From a candidate division WOR-3 bacterium (GTDB lineage: Bacteria > SDB-A): a DNA stretch of 47,778 bases. Below the pieces are notes generated by a model. The model had not been told where the DNA came from, did not search any database, and saw nothing but the letters and a program-made list of their open reading frames with translations. Each line of letters starts with the position of its first letter. The stretch's first letter is position 1. The translations under genes were made by a program, and so were the position numbers. Where the stretch lies: NCBI GenBank assembly GCA_016926475.1, contig JAFGON010000010.1:1-47778 (forward strand). The letters are read 5' to 3'. Shown here one piece after another: positions 44,160 to 47,778 of this stretch.

Positions 44160-44269
44160 ACGACCTCCTTTTGCATGTTTCTGATCATATAATAATTTAA
44201 GGGAAACAAGGTTGAATAAACATAATCCAGCACACCTCCTTATCAGGGAAGAAACGCCTTTCAAATTAA

Positions 44270-44298
44270 ATTATAATTATACTTTGTTATTTTTGCAA
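44270..44298 (-). promoter_or_regulatory. Strong candidate promoter of the kelch-protein gene
   Basis: On the minus strand TTGCAA (44293-44298) is followed by 17 bases and TATAAT (complement of 44270-44275); a second TATAAT overlaps the spacer end. The hexamers are identical to those at 45680-45708 upstream of the other sorting-domain protein. Confidence 0.6.
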
Positions 44299-44355
44299 AA
44301 CATTAATTTTATCATTTTCCTCATGCTTTTCAATTCTCGTCAATTCCCGTAATTT

Positions 44356-44384
44356 TTGACAAATCGGAATACATTTATTACAAT
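44356..44384 (+). promoter_or_regulatory. Strong candidate promoter of the methyltransferase gene
   Basis: TTGACA at 44356-44361, a 17-base spacer and TACAAT at 44379-44384, nearly the full sigma70 consensus. AGAGAT (44414-44419) and ATCTCT (44427-44432) then form a small hairpin between promoter and the ATG at 44442. Confidence 0.65.
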
Positions 44385-44441
44385 TAGGGGTTATTTCAAA
44401 CTTGATCGCTTAAAGAGATGGTGGTAATCTCTGTGAAAGTT

Positions 44442-45071
44442 ATGGCGAGAACAAAACCTTTTGATGAATTTACTTTTGAATACGACAATTGGTTTTTTAC
44501 AAACCATTTCACGTATATATCAGAACTCAAAGCAGTAAAAAAACTTATTCCCAAAAAAGGCCAAGGGCTTGAGATAGGTGTCGGCACCGGTAGATTCGCC
44601 GAACCCACTGGTGTGACTTTTGGCGTCGAACCGTCTGTAAAAATGGCCAAAATCGCGGCAGAGAGAAAAATTCAAATAGTCAGATCTATCGCCGAATATC
44701 TGCCTTTCAAAGATTTTGCTTTCGATTTCACGCTGATGGTGACGACTATTTGTTTTATTGACGATGTCGAACAGTCTTTCCAAGAGGCAAAAAGGGTCCT
44801 CAAAAATGGCGCCCCTTTTCTTGTAGGTTTCATAGACAAAGAAAGCCCAATTGGAAAGTTGTATCAAAAATTAAAAAACAGCAGTGAATTCTACAAAATA
44901 GCAAATTTTTACAGTTTTAGAGAAATCGCCGAAATGCTCGAAAAAACCGGTTTTCGGGATTTAAAATCGGTCCAGACCGTATTCAGAGGTTTAAAAGAGA
45001 TGGATAGCGAAGAAGAAGCCCTTGAAGGTCACGGGAAAGGTTCTTTTGTGGTGTTAAGGGCCATCAAATAA
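44442..45071 (+). CDS. Class I SAM-dependent methyltransferase
   Basis: About 209 aa of the Methyltransf_11 group. The ATG at 44442 (ARTKPFDEFTFEYDNWF) was preferred since family members start near this point; an ATG 24 bases upstream is possible and would overlap a small hairpin. Motif I GLEIGVGTGRFA binds SAM; FGVEPSVKM is motif II; LPFKDFAFDFTLMVTTICFIDD covers motifs III-IV, with RVLKNGAPFLVGF after it. Substrate unknown. A strong promoter precedes it and a broken membrane-protein gene follows. Confidence 0.85.
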   Translation: MARTKPFDEFTFEYDNWFFTNHFTYISELKAVKKLIPKKGQGLEIGVGTGRFAEPTGVTFGVEPSVKMAKIAAERKIQIVRSIAEYLPFKDFAFDFTLMVTTICFIDDVEQSFQEAKRVLKNGAPFLVGFIDKESPIGKLYQKLKNSSEFYKIANFYSFREIAEMLEKTGFRDLKSVQTVFRGLKEMDSEEEALEGHGKGSFVVLRAIK

Positions 45072-45135
45072 ACAACTCCTGAAATTTTTACGGGTTTGTT
45101 TATTCATGCATAATTTTTGGTATATTTAATTTGAC

Positions 45136-45669
45136 ATGATCCATAAAGGAAAATTATTCATTTTGATAATCGCTGTTCTTGGTTCTCCTCTTATAGCTGG
45201 AATTTACGGAATGCTTCACGACCAATTCACCTACACGGTGTCGCGGGAATACTACACAAAATTCAAATTCATTCAGTTAGGACTGACAAAAAATGGTGAA
45301 ACTTTGACATATCCTGAAAGGCTTGGTGTAGCAAAAGTCGGTTTTCTCGCGACGTGGTGGACGGGAATACCCATCGGTGTCTTGTTGAGATTTACCGGTC
45401 TTGTCCATCGCAATCGGGGAGAAATGCTCAAGTATATTTTCTTTTCTGCAATACTAGTTTTTTTAATTACAGTTTAATCAGGTTTTGCGGGTTTAATATA
45501 CGGAAAGCTATTTCTCGCCGAATCCGGTCTTAATTGGTATATTCCCGAAGGCGTTTCTGACACAGGCAATTTCATCACAGTCGGTTCGATGCATAATTTC
45601 AGCTACGCAGGAGGTTTTTTTGGACTGATATCAGGAATTGTTTTTCATGCTTGGGTAAAAAAAATATAA
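45136..45669 (+). pseudogene. Membrane protein gene interrupted by an in-frame stop
   Basis: A reading frame of 177 codons split by one TAA at 45475-45477. The first part (113 aa) has a hydrophobic start (LFILIIAVLGSPLIAGIYGM) and a membrane segment (LATWWTGIPIGVLLRFTGLV), ending at LVFLITV. The same frame continues past the stop for 63 codons (GFAGLIYGKLFLAESGLNW, FSYAGGFFGLISGIVF) to a TAA at 45667. Codon use and hydrophobic pattern remain gene-like, as if one mutation broke a four-helix membrane protein. The family resembles uncharacterised membrane proteins of FCB-type bacteria. A sequencing error is possible. Confidence 0.7.
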
Positions 45670-45679
45670 ATAATAAATT

Positions 45680-45708
45680 TTGCAATCTCTCCTTCCAAAG
45701 AATATAAT
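45680..45708 (+). promoter_or_regulatory. Strong candidate promoter of the Asp-box secreted protein
   Basis: TTGCAA at 45680-45685, a 17-base spacer and TATAAT at 45703-45708, followed 20 bases later by AAAGGAGGAAAG and the ATG at 45739. The hexamers match those of the kelch-protein promoter. Confidence 0.7.
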
Positions 45709-45738
45709 CTGGTCGCGTTACAAATTAAAGGAGGAAAG

Positions 45739-47403
45739 ATGCAAAAGTTGTTATTTTTTGTTGTTCTCTTTCCGATCTCTTTGCTTTTTGCTGAATCCAA
45801 AGGTCCCTCAGGCGATGATTACACGATTCCCGTAATAAGCTCGTTCGAGAATGTTTGTGATACGGAAGACTTTTCCCGATATGAAATTCCCGCAGATTTC
45901 TTCAGAATAAACGAAGAGATTAGCATTTCAACAGAACCGCCGAAATTTTCACCTCTTTGGAGACCGAATATACTCGTCACAAATCAATGCGCCTGCCTTC
46001 CCAGAGAAAACATGGCTTTTGATTACGACGCGTCCGGAAATATATACTCAGCCCTTCAGTCAAGCCACAACGGCGGAACGGACACCCTGTTCATCTATCG
46101 TTCAACAGACAGAGGGTATTCCTGGAATGTATTTTATTCAAATCACGTCGCAAACGGAGGAAAGATACTTGATTTTGACATGCGTCTGGAACCGCACACA
46201 ACTGTCAATCCCGAGATATATCTGGTTTGGGCGGATTCTCAGTATTCTTCAGGCTACAGGTTGTTTTTCGGAGCAGTCAGACCCGGAGTATCAGAAAGAT
46301 GGTATCGTTTCGATTCGGCATTTAACTCGTCAGACAGCACCTTCCAGGTTGCAATGGATGTTTCTCCCGATTCAAACCCTTCCATAGCCATTTCTTCGAT
46401 AAGATACGCCCATTACGTCGGTGAAACCGGCTGGAACACTATGTTTTCATCAGACACAGGATTGACATGGTCTTTTCTTACGCACGTAACTTCTAACGCT
46501 CCAATGGGGATTACCGTTGCGTGTCATTCACGGACAATATTCTACGTCGGCACAATTTATACCCAAAACAACTACAGAATGCGAGTCGCAAAATACGACA
46601 ACGGAACAGTAACCAGTCAATATATTTCTGCAGATTTTGACACGTTGAGGGCTGATCCTGTACTTGTGACTCAAAAATATCACTCCTATCCGTCAAATTA
46701 TGTTTACGCCGTATTAACACTTGGCTCCGGAAACGCTTCAAGAATATTCTTCAACTTTTCAAGCAACGGAGGATCAACTTGGGTTAGCGAAGATTACTGG
46801 CCGGTTACCGGAAACAGATGCTCATACAAACCGAACATGAGAATCGGGTGGAATTATACCGAAGACAGACCGATAGTTTCCTGTCTTATCGAAGGCGGTT
46901 CTTTTGATTCTCTGGGAGTTTCTCTTTGTAATGCGGATTTCTATACATGGGGTTCAAAATCAGTCTTAAACGATCATTCTCCTACAGCTCTGATACCTCC
47001 GCAAGTCATTTGTGTGAATGGATTAGACATAAACGGGAGTGTCGTACTGTACAGACAAAGTTCTTCAAACAATATTTGGTTTGACAGGTGGGATCATTAC
47101 AATCACATTGAGGAGCTCCCTCCTTCAATTTATTTTGTCACACCGGAAATTTCCATATCCAAAGGACCAGACAGATTTTGTATTTATTTAACAGCTACTC
47201 AGGAAACAAATATAAAAATTACTGTTTTTGACGTTCTTGGAAGAAATGTCCGAATCATTACAGAAGATTTTTTTAATGAAGGAAAACACAGCTTCGTTTG
47301 GATGCTCGATGACAAAAACGGCGACAAAGTAAGATCCGGAACATACTTCATCTGCTTCGATTCAGACAATCGAAGATTTTCAAAATCGGTTAAAGTGTTT
47401 TAA
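45739..47403 (+). CDS. Secreted sialidase-like (Asp-box) propeller protein with C-terminal sorting domain
   Basis: A 554-aa exported protein. Signal peptide about 1-18 (LLFFVVLFPISLLFAES). The body has three Asp-box motifs, SxDxGxTW-like: STDRGYSW, SSDTGLTW and SSNGGSTW, as in sialidase/BNR beta-propellers, but no catalytic Arg triad can be assigned, so enzymatic activity is doubtful. The last about 85 residues (IKITVFDVLGRNVRI, GTYFICFDSD) are a FlgD-like sorting domain. RBS AAAGGAGG. It lies between two broken genes but is itself intact. Confidence 0.82.
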   Translation: MQKLLFFVVLFPISLLFAESKGPSGDDYTIPVISSFENVCDTEDFSRYEIPADFFRINEEISISTEPPKFSPLWRPNILVTNQCACLPRENMAFDYDASGNIYSALQSSHNGGTDTLFIYRSTDRGYSWNVFYSNHVANGGKILDFDMRLEPHTTVNPEIYLVWADSQYSSGYRLFFGAVRPGVSERWYRFDSAFNSSDSTFQVAMDVSPDSNPSIAISSIRYAHYVGETGWNTMFSSDTGLTWSFLTHVTSNAPMGITVACHSRTIFYVGTIYTQNNYRMRVAKYDNGTVTSQYISADFDTLRADPVLVTQKYHSYPSNYVYAVLTLGSGNASRIFFNFSSNGGSTWVSEDYWPVTGNRCSYKPNMRIGWNYTEDRPIVSCLIEGGSFDSLGVSLCNADFYTWGSKSVLNDHSPTALIPPQVICVNGLDINGSVVLYRQSSSNNIWFDRWDHYNHIEELPPSIYFVTPEISISKGPDRFCIYLTATQETNIKITVFDVLGRNVRIITEDFFNEGKHSFVWMLDDKNGDKVRSGTYFICFDSDNRRFSKSVKVF

Positions 47404-47472
47404 ACAAAGCAGAGGGGATATTTAGTTGCAAATAAATTCATTCATGAATAAAACAGTCCGGTGAACTGAACA

Positions 47473-47778
47473 ATGAATAGAAAACAGCACAACGTACTGA
47501 AATAGACGGCGAGAATCTTTGCAACCGCGATAATACTGTTCGGTCTCCCGTTCTATTTCGGCTACGGAAATCCGATTCCTTTTATAAATCCGGATTATAC
47601 TTTTGGGACAACACTTGGCTGACGATTTTCCCGTTGATGTTTGCAGGGCTTGCCATCGGATGAAAATTCAAGAATACAGGTGGATTAATCGTTTTTCTGC
47701 CTATCTTGTCCGGTATTCTCCTTGGTATTATGACGAGCCGGGGTTTCTCGATTCATATGCTGATTTCACTTGCCGCAG
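47473..47778 (+). pseudogene. Degraded small membrane-protein gene, running off the window
   Basis: Starting at ATG 47473, the frame meets TAG at 47503-47505, then reads ARIFATAIILFGLPFYFGYG and PIPFINPDYTF. Near 47602 one base is missing: adding one T would give WDNTWLTIFPLMFAGLAIG in the next frame, as found in small four-helix membrane proteins. That frame then has TGA at 47662-47664 where Trp is expected before KFKNTGG, and continues hydrophobic to the window end. Three lesions mark a decaying gene. It resembles DUF7670-type small membrane proteins, a tentative match. The region 47404-47472 before it shows nothing else. Confidence 0.6.

Noticed and set aside
47404-47778. Recoding of TGA as Trp to explain the broken gene at the window end
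   Set aside because: TAG and a frameshift also interrupt this gene and TAA interrupts the one at 45136, while intact genes in the window end with TGA normally; decay is simpler.
1-47778. tRNA, rRNA, CRISPR arrays and known riboswitches
   Set aside because: No cloverleaf with CCA-type end, rRNA core segment, regular direct-repeat array or recognisable riboswitch core was found when reading the gaps between genes.
1-47778. A type IX secretion machinery or AmrS radical SAM gene in this window
   Set aside because: Only substrates with sorting domains, and MEMO/AMMECR1, are present; no PorK/L/M/N-like, Sov-like or radical SAM CxxxCxxC protein is encoded here.

Overview
The window reads as a chromosomal segment from an uncultured Gram-negative bacterium. 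Evidence for an outer membrane includes an OmpA-family protein, several predicted beta-barrels, lipoproteins with lipoboxes, a TonB C-terminal domain, a SIMPL protein and a GT9 (heptosyltransferase-like) gene. Three large secreted proteins end in the roughly 80-residue FlgD-like / type IX-style sorting domain typical of FCB-group bacteria and relatives. With TldD/TldE, MEMO/AMMECR1, a HUMPS-family enzyme and many secreted propeller proteins, this suits a candidate phylum such as WOR-3 (Stahlbacteria) or a neighbour. That placement is inference. Base composition is moderate and fairly even. No rRNA, tRNA, CRISPR array, phage module or intact transposase was seen.

Layout. 1-4361 (+): the end of a KtrB/TrkH potassium channel, then an overlapping run of KtrA, a receiver-GAF-degenerate HD-GYP regulator, MEMO and AMMECR1. 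4516-11607 (-): an envelope operon, in transcription order a secreted FG-GAP protein, a small Cys/His protein, an SppA protease fused to a barrel-like domain, a MalY/PatB C-S lyase and a SIMPL protein; the last four overlap by 4 nt. 11675-12604 (+): GT9, with a bidirectional terminator behind it. 12650-18814 (-): a protein of unknown function, rho, rpmE, a solute-binding lipoprotein fused to a TonB C-terminal domain, and a pilin-like membrane-anchored protein. 18904-26706 (+): an SPFH/zinc-ribbon pair, then envelope proteins, an ArsB/NhaD-type transporter, the OmpA protein, a barrel and a lipoprotein. 26747-35087 (+): purM, a small unknown, hsp20, lon, a PTS-IIA-like protein without its active histidine, aspS, def, a slipin and a HUMPS-family enzyme. 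35144-37808 (-): tldE and tldD. 38058-42786 (+): an AraC-GyrI regulator with an internal start, flanked by a REP-like palindrome and a related half copy, then a zinc-ribbon/cyclase/AAA/TPR giant regulator. 42795-47778: two secreted sorting-domain proteins, a methyltransferase and two broken membrane-protein genes.

Themes. Genes are tightly packed, with many ATGA/GTGA/TTGA overlaps. Non-ATG starts are frequent: TTG at 11607, 18814, 30838, 31286 and 33040; GTG at 1491, 6419, 28145, 36430 and 37808; probably CTG or ATT for lon. Promoters fit a sigma70-like TTGNNN-17-TANNNT pattern. Three genes without a Shine-Dalgarno sequence have the -10 box only 6-7 nt before the ATG, suggesting leaderless mRNAs. 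The most unusual items are the solute-binding/TonB fusion (13811-16105), the barrel-SppA fusion (6416-8740), the potassium/MEMO/AMMECR1 gene run with a receiver protein whose HD-GYP catalytic residues are gone, and the nested start in the AraC-GyrI gene.
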